From assembly GCA_021847435.1 (NCBI GenBank), contig JAJZRC010000006.1:1-32850 (forward strand): 32,850 nucleotides of DNA, in the 5' to 3' direction. The notes below the pieces were generated by a model. It searched no databases, was not told the origin of the DNA, and was given only the letters and a program-made list of their open reading frames with translations. This document shows positions 9,176-17,365 of this stretch, in pieces. Position numbers and translations under genes: made by a program. Position 1 is the first letter of the stretch; each line of letters starts with the position of its first letter. Origin of the DNA: a bacterium. Its GTDB lineage: Bacteria; Patescibacteriota; Doudnabacteria; UBA920.

Positions 9176-9251
9176 GGGACGGTAGCTCAGCTGGTAGAGC
9201 AGCGGCCTTTTAAGCCGTTTGTCCCGGGTTCGACCCCCGGCCGTCCCACCA
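9176..9251 (+). tRNA. tRNA-Lys(UUU) with encoded CCA
   Basis: GGGACGG/CCGTCCC acceptor, CCGGG-TTCGACC-CCCGG T arm, anticodon loop CTTTTAA, ACCA end. Full cloverleaf. Confidence 0.96.
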
Positions 9252-9270
9252 AGTAAATTTTCGGGACTTC

Positions 9271-9304
9271 AACCCCGCTTGTCTTTTACGACAAGCGGGG
9301 TTTT
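9271..9304 (+). terminator. Intrinsic terminator after tRNA-Lys
   Basis: AACCCCGCTTGTC-TTTTAC-GACAAGCGGGGTT perfect 13-bp stem followed by TT. Confidence 0.88.
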
Positions 9305-9431
9305 CGTATGCCCAAAATTTTACCTTCCGTGCCGGCGGGCACTCTTGAGCCGCCATATCTGCCAGGGTCTCCCGGGCAGGTTGCCGGCGCGGAGGACAAA
9401 ATTAATTAATCAGGAAAGGAGTACGAGGCCT

Positions 9432-9746
9432 ATGAACGCCAAACTCAAAAAAGAAATAAAAACTCTGCTAAAACAAAAAGCCCGGTACCTGGGTCAGGAG
9501 GATCGGTACAGCAAAAAGTCTGTTCTCTACCACACTGTGGATGAAAGGGTTATAGGAGAAACCCTGGATGAGATCGCAAACCAGGCCGGAGAGCTGATGG
9601 GCAGGCTCACCACCCTGGACGTGGAAGCCACGCCGGCCAACCCCCAGGCCAAGATCGACAAGGAAATCAACAGTGCCCATGACATGATTTACAACGCGCT
9701 GATTGACGAAACCATCAGACAATTAACCGAACATAAAACCATATGA
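9432..9746 (+). CDS. Hypothetical phage early protein (start reassigned from 9219)
   Basis: The 9219 start lies inside the tRNA. ATG 9432 has AGGAAAGGAG upstream. Confidence 0.6.
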   Translation: MNAKLKKEIKTLLKQKARYLGQEDRYSKKSVLYHTVDERVIGETLDEIANQAGELMGRLTTLDVEATPANPQAKIDKEINSAHDMIYNALIDETIRQLTEHKTI

Positions 9747-9979
9747 AAAAGAGTCAGAAGGCCAGGATAGCCAAAAATTATTTATTACTTAACATCCGGG
9801 TAATTATTAAGCGCGATGACGCCAAAAAGAATCCGAAAAGATTACTCCGGTGGTTCAAAGACGAGATGGAACAAATCGGAACCGAAGCAATATACCGGCC
9901 CGAATCGGCGCAGACCAGGGTAAAACTTCTTTTAGGAATTGCCAAGGCTTCAGACATAGATTTGATTTTTAAGAACTAA
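9743..9979 (+). CDS. Hypothetical protein, 78 aa
   Basis: Overlaps the preceding stop by 4 nt (translational coupling), same strand. Confidence 0.5.
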   Translation: MKKSQKARIAKNYLLLNIRVIIKRDDAKKNPKRLLRWFKDEMEQIGTEAIYRPESAQTRVKLLLGIAKASDIDLIFKN

Positions 9980-9984
9980 CGACC

Positions 9985-10299
9985 ATGAAATTACTCAAAC
10001 TTCTTACGGCCCACAAGGCAAGCGAAAAGGACCGCCTGGACACCAGCTACATCGGATTAATAACCATCCGTTACATCGACCTGACCGGCAAGCTCGGCAA
10101 GCCGCACAAAATAGGCAGCGGCGACAACAAGGTCGACGCCGAATGGAGTTATAAACTCGACAAGGCCACGGTGGTAACAATTTACAACTACAAGAGCAAA
10201 GACGAAGTCGCCTACGAAACCCGCTGGCACATAGGCGGCAAAGGAGACCGGGAATTAATCAGAGAATGGGTACAAGCGGTGTTCAACCAGAAAATATAA
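9985..10299 (+). CDS. Hypothetical protein, 104 aa
   Basis: Compact same-strand gene order; no family recognised. Confidence 0.5.
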   Translation: MKLLKLLTAHKASEKDRLDTSYIGLITIRYIDLTGKLGKPHKIGSGDNKVDAEWSYKLDKATVVTIYNYKSKDEVAYETRWHIGGKGDRELIREWVQAVFNQKI

Positions 10300-10311
10300 A
10301 AAGTTCCAGCT

Positions 10312-10346
10312 CCATCCAGCCTTTAAAAAATTGAAGGCTGGGATGG
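10312..10346 (+). terminator. Hairpin downstream of 9985-10299
   Basis: CCATCCAGCCTT ... AAGGCTGGGATGG with one bulge. Confidence 0.4.
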
Positions 10347-10458
10347 GGACAAGAACCCCAAAAAGGTCGAGGGCGCCGGACTGCCCAAATCAATTAAACC
10401 GGACAAAGCCATGAAGACATTAACGAGACAAACCTATGTATATCCGAAATAAAAAAAT

Positions 10459-10514
10459 AACTCCCCGGAGGGAGTTAAGAATCAAAGCAATCATATTCTT
10501 GCACACCCTCCGGG
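10459..10514 (+). promoter_or_regulatory. Structured leader with two mutually exclusive hairpins
   Basis: AACTCCC-CGGA-GGGAGTT (10459-10476) competes with CCCGGAGGG (10464-10472)/CCCTCCGGG (10506-10514); inner stem AAGAAT/ATTCTT. Confidence 0.5.
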
Positions 10515-10538
10515 AACTGTCAAGGAAAGGACTGGCAA

Positions 10539-10781
10539 ATGACCACGCAAGCGGGCCTGAGCGAAGTAAGTATGCTTCTTCAGGAGATTATCAACCACAA
10601 CCTGCGCTATAAAGGTCGGGTGGTCACAAGCTACAGTCCTGAAAGCGAGGAGATATTCGCAAAACTCCTCCCCTCTGACACAGCGGCCATAACGGTAGGA
10701 AAATACAAATATTTTCTCTATCTCATTTACAGCAAACAACATGGCCGTTTCGAAAAAGAGTTCCAATGTTTGCTCAATTAA
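10539..10781 (+). CDS. Hypothetical protein, 80 aa
   Basis: Same-strand ORF directly upstream of the ATPase. Confidence 0.4.
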   Translation: MTTQAGLSEVSMLLQEIINHNLRYKGRVVTSYSPESEEIFAKLLPSDTAAITVGKYKYFLYLIYSKQHGRFEKEFQCLLN

Positions 10782-10800
10782 TTCGATTAACCGAACGAGT

Positions 10801-11610
10801 ATGACAACCAACGCAATTGAGTTTATCAAAGCTGAGCGCAAACGGGCGAAGGCCAGAATCGCCCTGTGCGGACCAAGCGGGTCCGGCAAAACGCATTCAG
10901 CCTTGAGGGTAGCGGAAGGCCTGGCAAAAACGGGCAGGATCGCGGTCATCGATACGGAGAACAGCTCCGCAGAGATGGAAGCCGGCAAGCCGGGAATCCC
11001 GCCATTCGACGTAGTCGTGATGCACGCGCCGTTTGATCCGGCAAAGTACATCGCCGGAATTAAAGCGGCGGAAGCGGCCGGCTACGAAGTGCTGATAGTC
11101 GATTCCCTCTCCCACGCCTGGGCTGGCAGCGGAGGGCTGCTGGAGAAAAAAGACATCCTGGAAAAAATAAAAAAGAATTCCTTTACAGCCTGGCGCGAAA
11201 TCACCCCAATCCATAACAAACTGATAGAAACCATGCTCCAAAGCAACATGCATATTATCGCAACCATCAGGACCAAGACGGGCATGGCAATGGATACGGA
11301 CGGCAACGGCAAGGTTACGGTCAAGAAAGTCGGCATGGATCTGGTGCAGCGCGACGGCATCGACTACGAGTTTACGGTCGTCCTGGACTTAGACCAGGCA
11401 ACCCACGTAGCGACCCCGAGCAAGGACAGGACGTCTATTTTCGACACGCCGGACGGCAAGAATCTCGTAGTGCCTTCTGAAGAGATCGGGGTACAGATCA
11501 GGGAATGGCTGGAGGGCATGGAAGAAAAACAGCCCCAGAGTCCGGCCATTACAAACCGCAGCCGCATCACCGCGCGAACAGCCGCAGCCAAACAGCCGAT
11601 GCACGCCTGA
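10801..11610 (+). CDS. Phage RecA-like/AAA ATPase (Sak4-type recombination or nucleotide-binding protein)
   Basis: Walker A CGPSGSGKTHSAL, Walker B EVLIVDSLSHAW, small phage RecA-like layout. ATG 10801 preferred over 10741, which overlaps the upstream ORF. Confidence 0.75.
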   Translation: MTTNAIEFIKAERKRAKARIALCGPSGSGKTHSALRVAEGLAKTGRIAVIDTENSSAEMEAGKPGIPPFDVVVMHAPFDPAKYIAGIKAAEAAGYEVLIVDSLSHAWAGSGGLLEKKDILEKIKKNSFTAWREITPIHNKLIETMLQSNMHIIATIRTKTGMAMDTDGNGKVTVKKVGMDLVQRDGIDYEFTVVLDLDQATHVATPSKDRTSIFDTPDGKNLVVPSEEIGVQIREWLEGMEEKQPQSPAITNRSRITARTAAAKQPMHA

Positions 11611-11636
11611 AAACCAAACCAACCCTTAATACTTCG

Positions 11637-11681
11637 CTCCCGACCCTGCATGCCTTCCTTTAGGCAGACAGGGATCGGGGG
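11637..11681 (+). terminator. Long imperfect hairpin between ATPase and replication-type gene
   Basis: CTCCCGACCCTG-ca-TGCC-ttccttta-GGCA-ga-CAGGGATCGGGGG. Confidence 0.4.
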
Positions 11682-11694
11682 CTAAGTCAGTTCT

Positions 11695-12219
11695 ATGAAA
11701 TTTTATATCAACATCAACCAGGAAAAACTCATTGAACTGGCGCCGGATGCCAGGCTGGCGGACGGGGCGGTCATGGATTACGTGTATTGGCTCTGTTCAA
11801 GCCCGAGCCAGGAAGTGGAAAATTGCCGGATCATGTGGTGCGGCGAAAAATATACCTGGGTAAATTATGACTGGCTATTGCAGGATATGCCTTTGCTAAA
11901 AGGAAAAAGCAAATCCACACTGACGCCGGTTTTCAAACGGCTGGAAAAATGGGGCTTTATAAAAACCCACCAGATAGCCAGCGGACGGAAGTATGTACAT
12001 CTCGTGGATAAGGCCGACCTACTGTTCAGAAATCAGAACGGTCCCGTTCGGAAAACAAAACAGGGCCGTTTCGCAAACGAAACTAATCAGGGTACTAGTA
12101 ATCCGGATATTAAATCCGAAGCGAAAATTTCAAAAAATTTTGCAGGTTTAAAAAAATTAAACGCCATCAAACAAAAACTTTTAGGCAATAACCCATTATC
12201 AATTAACCGGACTAATTAA
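11695..12219 (+). CDS. Winged-helix replication-type phage protein
   Basis: WLCSSPSQEVENCRIMWCGEKYTWVNYDWLLQDMPLLKGKSKSTLTPVFKRLEKWGFIKTHQIASGRKYVHLV resembles phage helix-turn-helix replication proteins; variable charged C-terminus. Confidence 0.5.
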   Translation: MKFYININQEKLIELAPDARLADGAVMDYVYWLCSSPSQEVENCRIMWCGEKYTWVNYDWLLQDMPLLKGKSKSTLTPVFKRLEKWGFIKTHQIASGRKYVHLVDKADLLFRNQNGPVRKTKQGRFANETNQGTSNPDIKSEAKISKNFAGLKKLNAIKQKLLGNNPLSINRTN

Positions 12220-12230
12220 AGCCAAATAAT

Positions 12231-12533
12231 ATGAAACGCTCAAACCAGATTAACAAAGCAGAATTTATCGAGGAACTGGCAGCCGTAATCCAGCTGACAG
12301 CCAGCCAGACCGAACATATTGTAAATACTTTTATCAAAATGATTTACGTCCATTTGCACGAAGGCAAAATGGTCAATCTGTCAGGATTCGGCAGATTCAG
12401 CGTGTCCCACCGCGAAGCCCGTACCGGCGTAAACCCCCGCTTCCCCGAACAGAAGATAACCATACCGGAACTGAACACGCCAAAGTTCAAAGCCGGGGAA
12501 GCATTTAAATCAGCGGTTAAGCTACGTAAATAA
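12231..12533 (+). CDS. HU/IHF family DNA-binding protein
   Basis: INKAEFIEELAAVIQLT, GKMVNLSGFGRFSVSHREARTGVNPRFPEQKITIPELNTPKFKAGEAFKSAV. Confidence 0.93.
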   Translation: MKRSNQINKAEFIEELAAVIQLTASQTEHIVNTFIKMIYVHLHEGKMVNLSGFGRFSVSHREARTGVNPRFPEQKITIPELNTPKFKAGEAFKSAVKLRK

Positions 12534-12548
12534 CCGAAAGGCTGGGAT

Positions 12549-12597
12549 GCTCGTGGCGACACGGCATCCTGGCCGCCGTCTGCGGTCGACAGGCGGA
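12549..12597 (+). promoter_or_regulatory. GGTCGACA-containing intergenic element, copy upstream of the khpA-like gene
   Basis: GCTCGTGGCGACACGG...GGTCGACAGGCGGA. Confidence 0.5.
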
Positions 12598-12624
12598 AAC
12601 GAAAGAAAATAAAATCAGAAAATT

Positions 12625-12903
12625 ATGCTACAAGATAAAGAATTGCTGGAAGAAATCCTCAAGGCGATGGTCAAACAGCCCGAAGCGGTCCAGGTGGACA
12701 GAAACGTGGACGAGATGGGTGTTTTGCTTTCCGTGAAAGTCGGAGACGGAGATGCGGGCATCGTAATCGGAAAAGAAGGCCGCGGCATCCAGGCGCTCCG
12801 GACTATCATGAACACTGTCGGCCGCCGGGTCAACGCCAGAGTTAACATCAAACTCCTGGTGCCGGAACTGGCGGGACATACCCGCCGCAGCGAAATTGAT
12901 TAA
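12625..12903 (+). CDS. KhpA-like KH-domain RNA-binding protein, phage-encoded
   Basis: LLEEILKAMVKQPEAVQVDR...VLLSVKVGDGDAGIVIGKEGRGIQALRTIMNTVGRRVNARVNIKLLVPE: KH GxxG-type loop and KhpA-like length. Confidence 0.82.
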   Translation: MLQDKELLEEILKAMVKQPEAVQVDRNVDEMGVLLSVKVGDGDAGIVIGKEGRGIQALRTIMNTVGRRVNARVNIKLLVPELAGHTRRSEID

Positions 12904-12955
12904 CAAGTAAAGGCAGTCCGGAGGGTTATATCTTCCGGACTGCTCCCCTGAAATT

Positions 12956-13261
12956 ATGAACACATACAAGGCAGGCAATGAAATTGAAAAGAAAGCATAC
13001 GACCGGCTTATCGCCCAACACTACTGGGTTGAAAAGACGAGGAGGGCAAAATTCCAGCCCCAGGACTTTTTTTACTGCTGGGATTTTATCGCGGTCAACC
13101 AGAAGCACATAAGGTTTATCCAGGTCAGCGGCAAGCCGTTCACCCAAAGATCGAGGGCTGACAAAGAGCGGATGCTGGCCTTCCCCAAACCGGTTGGGAC
13201 CATAAAAGAATATTGGTATTGGGACGAACAAAATGAAAGATTTGAAATTCAAACAATATGA
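12956..13261 (+). CDS. PD-(D/E)XK nuclease-like small protein
   Basis: DFFYCWDFIAVNQKHIRFIQVSGK resembles the restriction-endonuclease-like core D...(E/Q)xS/TxK. Confidence 0.5.
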   Translation: MNTYKAGNEIEKKAYDRLIAQHYWVEKTRRAKFQPQDFFYCWDFIAVNQKHIRFIQVSGKPFTQRSRADKERMLAFPKPVGTIKEYWYWDEQNERFEIQTI

Positions 13262-13539
13262 TCAAAACAAGACTTGAAACTTTGGAAGATTTATATAATG
13301 TGGCCTATGAAGATTTGGTCCGTGCCGAGGTTAAGATCAAAAACCTTGATGATTTGGAAGACGATGACCCCATCCCAGGATTCAAAAAGAAAGGGTTGTA
13401 TGGAGATTACACCGAAGCGTCAAAAAAGGATGTTATAGAACAGGAACAGACAGAAATAAAGCGCCTGCTGAAAGTGATAGGCACCATAGAAAAACTTATT
13501 GACCAGGCAAAGGACGACAAAATTAAAACCAGAAAATAA
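13258..13539 (+). CDS. Hypothetical charged protein, 93 aa
   Basis: Overlaps the preceding stop by 4 nt; same strand. Confidence 0.5.
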   Translation: MIKTRLETLEDLYNVAYEDLVRAEVKIKNLDDLEDDDPIPGFKKKGLYGDYTEASKKDVIEQEQTEIKRLLKVIGTIEKLIDQAKDDKIKTRK

Positions 13540-13543
13540 ATTT

Positions 13544-14818
13544 ATGGACAAAAGTACAAAAGGGATAAAAATTTCAATCCTTAAGCATCCCAAATATAAC
13601 CCGCGGGAAATTACCCGGGAGAACATGGACGAGCTGAAGCGCAGCATAGAACGGTTTGGCCTGCGGGGACTCATTACCATCAATACCCGCAAAAACCGGT
13701 ACGGCATGATAGTAGCAGGCAACCTGACGGTAATGGTCTTAAAGGAACTTGGCTGGGAAACGATTCCGGAAAAAAATACGGACTTTGTGGATTTAAGTTT
13801 GGAGGATGAAGAAACATTAAGCGTTGCCCTTAACAAACTTGCCCAAAACCGTGAATGGAATGACGAAAAACTGGCAGAACTTATGTGGAACTTGAATCAC
13901 AGCGGATACGACACAAGCTATACCGGTTTCGGGGAAGTCGAAATCAGTAATTTGCTGGACAGCCAGATTCTAAATGAGCCGGATGAAGAGGAAGAAAAGA
14001 CTCCCGAAGAAGAATATGAGGATATAAAAAAACCGGAATCAAAATACGGCGAAGTCTACCAGCTCGGCCGCCACCGCCTTATGTGCGGAGACGCGACCAA
14101 GATCGAAGACATTAAAAAACTGCTGGGTGCGGCCAGGGCCGATATGGTCTTTACCGATCCCCCGTATAACGTGGCGCACGTAAGTCACGAAAAGAAAGGA
14201 AAGTTTCCGACAGAGCAGGGCAAAATATTAGGCGACCAGCAAAGCCAGGAAGATTTTGAAGCGTTCAGCGAAAAGATCTTTGCCAACTACAACGAAATCC
14301 TAAAATCAGGCGGCGTGATTTACGTCTGCACCGGCTACACCAGCTATCCGCTTTGGTATTACGAAATGCTGAATGCCGGCTTTGAATTTTCCTCCACGAT
14401 CGTTTGGGTAAAGCCTTCCTTCGCGATTGGCTGGGGTGATTACAAAAAGCAGTACGAGCAGGTAATGAAAGCCAGGCGGAGCAAGGGCAAAACCAAAGCC
14501 CAGCCGATTATGTATGGCTGGAAAAAAGGCGAACGCCATTTTTACTACGGCGACAACAACGAAAGCGACGTCTGGGACATGCCCCGAAAGGCCATCACTA
14601 AAATGGCTCACCCCACCGAAAAGCCGGAATGGTTGATTATGCGGGCGATTAAAAACTCCAGCCGGGTAGGCCAGACAGTGGTCGACTTTTTTGGCGGTTC
14701 CGGCAGTACGCTGTTTGCCGCAAACAAGCTGGAACGCACCTGCTACCTGCTGGAACTGGACCCGCGCTGGTGCGACGTTATCCGCAAGCGCTGGGAAAAA
14801 GTTAAACCGAAAACCTAA
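13544..14818 (+). CDS. ParB-like N-terminal domain fused to DNA methyltransferase (start reassigned from 13499)
   Basis: ParB-like: KHPKYNPREITRENMDELKRSIERFGLRGLITINTRKNRYGMIVAGNLTVMVLKELGW. Methyltransferase: ADMVFTDPPYNV then DFFGGSGSTLFAANKLERTCYLLELDPRWC. Confidence 0.9.
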   Translation: MDKSTKGIKISILKHPKYNPREITRENMDELKRSIERFGLRGLITINTRKNRYGMIVAGNLTVMVLKELGWETIPEKNTDFVDLSLEDEETLSVALNKLAQNREWNDEKLAELMWNLNHSGYDTSYTGFGEVEISNLLDSQILNEPDEEEEKTPEEEYEDIKKPESKYGEVYQLGRHRLMCGDATKIEDIKKLLGAARADMVFTDPPYNVAHVSHEKKGKFPTEQGKILGDQQSQEDFEAFSEKIFANYNEILKSGGVIYVCTGYTSYPLWYYEMLNAGFEFSSTIVWVKPSFAIGWGDYKKQYEQVMKARRSKGKTKAQPIMYGWKKGERHFYYGDNNESDVWDMPRKAITKMAHPTEKPEWLIMRAIKNSSRVGQTVVDFFGGSGSTLFAANKLERTCYLLELDPRWCDVIRKRWEKVKPKT

Positions 14819-14820
14819 AA

Positions 14821-15435
14821 ATGCCCAAACAAGTCCTCACAACCTCAAAGATGCCCGGAGAAACTGAACAGCAGTATACTGCATGGCTTTTATATTGCGA
14901 TGCAGGCAGCCTGGACAAGCTCCACCGGCTGTGGGAAGGATTGCACCAGGGCTTCACTGAAATTGCACCAGAAATTGCTGCTTTAAGAGGCCGTCTTGGG
15001 AGTGTACCCGTGCGTAGAACTTTAGCCTACTGGTCAAAAAAATATTGCTGGGTAGAAAGAAAAGACTTGAAATTAACGGAAGATTTAGTAGGTATCAGAA
15101 AACGGTCAAAAGAAATTACACAGAAAAAACTTGGAATTATTGGTGAACTGATGTGGGAGAAATTTCAAGGAATAAAAAGACAGATTAAAAAAGGCGAGAT
15201 TGCGACGGTGGATGAGGCAAAAAAACTATGGGAAATGTTCCGTACCGAGATGGGAGAATCCCTGGGCAAGCACGAGTTAAACATCAACGAAAACGAACAG
15301 CAGCCGCCAACTAACGGGGAGATGGCCGAGTTTGAAAGCATAAGCCGGGAATTCAAGGAGTTTTATGAACAACGCAGACGACCTGGAAAAGAAACTGGTA
15401 ACCTACTGGATCGCAAAAAACAAGATAAAAAATGA
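14821..15435 (+). CDS. Putative terminase small subunit
   Basis: Position immediately upstream of and overlapping terL; HTH-like N-terminus (PVRRTLAYWSKKYCWVERK). Confidence 0.6.
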   Translation: MPKQVLTTSKMPGETEQQYTAWLLYCDAGSLDKLHRLWEGLHQGFTEIAPEIAALRGRLGSVPVRRTLAYWSKKYCWVERKDLKLTEDLVGIRKRSKEITQKKLGIIGELMWEKFQGIKRQIKKGEIATVDEAKKLWEMFRTEMGESLGKHELNINENEQQPPTNGEMAEFESISREFKEFYEQRRRPGKETGNLLDRKKQDKK

Positions 15436-16909
15436 GGGTGGCGAACTAATAGAATTCGGCGACCACCGTTTCCTGTGGGAAATTTATGATGACCAAAGCC
15501 CTGTACTGGTCATCCGCAAAGGTTCACAAATCGGTGCCAGCACAATGGAAGTCCTGAAGACTTTCCACGCCGCGCGCTTTTGGGGAATCAACCAGATTTA
15601 TACTCTGCCGACAGTGGATGACGTGGCCGAATTTGTGAAAAGCAAAGTCAACCGCATCCTCAAAGTAAACCCCTGCATCCGCGACGGCGTAAGTTCAAAA
15701 GACGTCGATTCGGTAGAGCAAAAACAAATCGGCAAAGCATTTTTGTTTTTCAAAGGCACATACACAGAAAAAGAAGCCATAATGCTAACCTCGGACCGCA
15801 ACATCCACGACGAACTGGACAAATCCAAGCCGGAAGTTATTCGGGATTACATGAGCCGCATCGGCTTTTCCAAAATCCGGAGCCAGCATTACTTTTCCAC
15901 TCCGACCGTTCCCGACGTAGGCGTGGACAAGCTTTTTGCCCAGTCCGACCAGAAATACTGGCGCTTTAACTGTCCCCGTTGCAGCTACCGTCAGCACATG
16001 GAGTGGGAGAAAAATGTAGACCGGGAGCGCAAAATTTACGTCTGCCAAAAATGCCGCAGGGAAATTACATCAAGACAGGTTTGCGACCTCGGCAGATGGG
16101 AGGCAAAGTTTCCCGGCGAAGCCGCAAGCGGCTACTGGATAAACCAGATGATGTGCCCCTGGAGAACCGCCGCCGACCTGCTCAAGGAAGAATCACTGGC
16201 CGAAGATACCCAGTATTTTTACAACTTCGTCCTGGGACTGCCCTACCTCCCGGCCGATCTGCGAATCCCGGCCAGCCTTTTCCTAAAAAATCTTACGGAA
16301 ATAAATGCGGCATCCGAAGGAGGCAATGTCATGGGAGCGGATACCGGCAATGAAAACCATATTGTCATAGGCAACAAAAAAGGAATATTCTGGATCGGAA
16401 AACTTAAAGACCGTCCCAACCGGACGCGCTGGCAGCAGATGGCAGAACTCATCCAATTTTACGACATCCGCACCTGCGTGGTCGACGCCATGCCGTGGAC
16501 CGAGGAAGCGTTGCTGCTGGCCAAAAAATTCCCTTACCGGGTTTACGTGAATTTTTACAAAGAAGATCCGAAGATGCTGGAAGTGGTCAGATGGAACGAC
16601 GACAAAGAAGGCGAGGAAAAAGAATTCGAAGACGAAGTCAAAGTCCTGACCTCCCGCAACAGAATTATTGACGACACTATTTCATCGCTGCGGCGCGGGG
16701 AAATAAGGTTTGCCATGCCAAAAGATTCCCCGGCCTTCCGGATGCTGATGGACCACGCCCAGACAATGTACTCGAGAACCATAACCGACAAGCTTGGGCA
16801 GGAAAAGCGCGAATGGGAATCCACTACCGGCGCAGACCACCTCTGGCACGCACTCATCTATTGGCATATTGCATTAAAAAAGCGAAACAAATATGAACCC
16901 AACCGCTAA
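15365..16909 (+). CDS. terL: Phage terminase large subunit (GpA-like)
   Basis: SPVLVIRKGSQIGASTMEVLKTFHAARF (ATPase), CPRCSYRQHMEW...CQKCRREI zinc-binding cysteines, C-terminal nuclease-like region MGADTGNENHIVI...CVVDAMPWTEEA. Confidence 0.85.
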   Translation: MNNADDLEKKLVTYWIAKNKIKNEGGELIEFGDHRFLWEIYDDQSPVLVIRKGSQIGASTMEVLKTFHAARFWGINQIYTLPTVDDVAEFVKSKVNRILKVNPCIRDGVSSKDVDSVEQKQIGKAFLFFKGTYTEKEAIMLTSDRNIHDELDKSKPEVIRDYMSRIGFSKIRSQHYFSTPTVPDVGVDKLFAQSDQKYWRFNCPRCSYRQHMEWEKNVDRERKIYVCQKCRREITSRQVCDLGRWEAKFPGEAASGYWINQMMCPWRTAADLLKEESLAEDTQYFYNFVLGLPYLPADLRIPASLFLKNLTEINAASEGGNVMGADTGNENHIVIGNKKGIFWIGKLKDRPNRTRWQQMAELIQFYDIRTCVVDAMPWTEEALLLAKKFPYRVYVNFYKEDPKMLEVVRWNDDKEGEEKEFEDEVKVLTSRNRIIDDTISSLRRGEIRFAMPKDSPAFRMLMDHAQTMYSRTITDKLGQEKREWESTTGADHLWHALIYWHIALKKRNKYEPNR

Positions 16910-17141
16910 CAACAGGGCAAAACTCCACGGCAAAAAGTTAAAACCAGTCAAAAAAGAAGTAAGAAAAAAGTTAAATCAGGAGAACGAGACTCTTACGCTT
17001 GTGGATATCGCCAAAGCCATAGACGAAGTAAAAATAGACGGCTTCGGGCGGGTGGTTATATTTATACAAAACGGCCGTATTTACCGGTGGGAACAGGTCA
17101 AATCCAAGACCAGAAAAAATTTGACTTCTTTCGATTATTAG
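16893..17141 (+). CDS. Hypothetical protein, 82 aa
   Basis: Overlaps terL end; same strand. Confidence 0.5.
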   Translation: MNPTANNRAKLHGKKLKPVKKEVRKKLNQENETLTLVDIAKAIDEVKIDGFGRVVIFIQNGRIYRWEQVKSKTRKNLTSFDY

Positions 17142-17365
17142 TCAATGCTTTAGAGGGAAGCTGATTTAATCCTTAATTACGCTGAATTTTGACTGAATAG
17201 CAGATATATCGCGTAATAAATTTATTTAAAAAATACAGCCATGAAGCTCCAGAATCAAACAAATTTGATTGTGTTTAAGTACGCACCAGCCGGCATTTAC
17301 TGTTCGTTTAAATTCAGGCCTTTTCGAGGATTCGATAAAGGTCTTTAATTTTTAAGATCAAACAT

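Noticed and set aside
9219-9431. N-terminal extension of ORF 9219-9746
   Set aside because: Begins inside tRNA-Lys and crosses a strong terminator; ATG 9432 has a better ribosome-binding site.
17241-17348. 35-codon ORF (MKLQNQTNLIVFKYAPAGIYCSFKFRPFRGFDKGL) upstream of mltG
   Set aside because: Too short, no ribosome-binding site or family signal; left as unresolved intergenic sequence.
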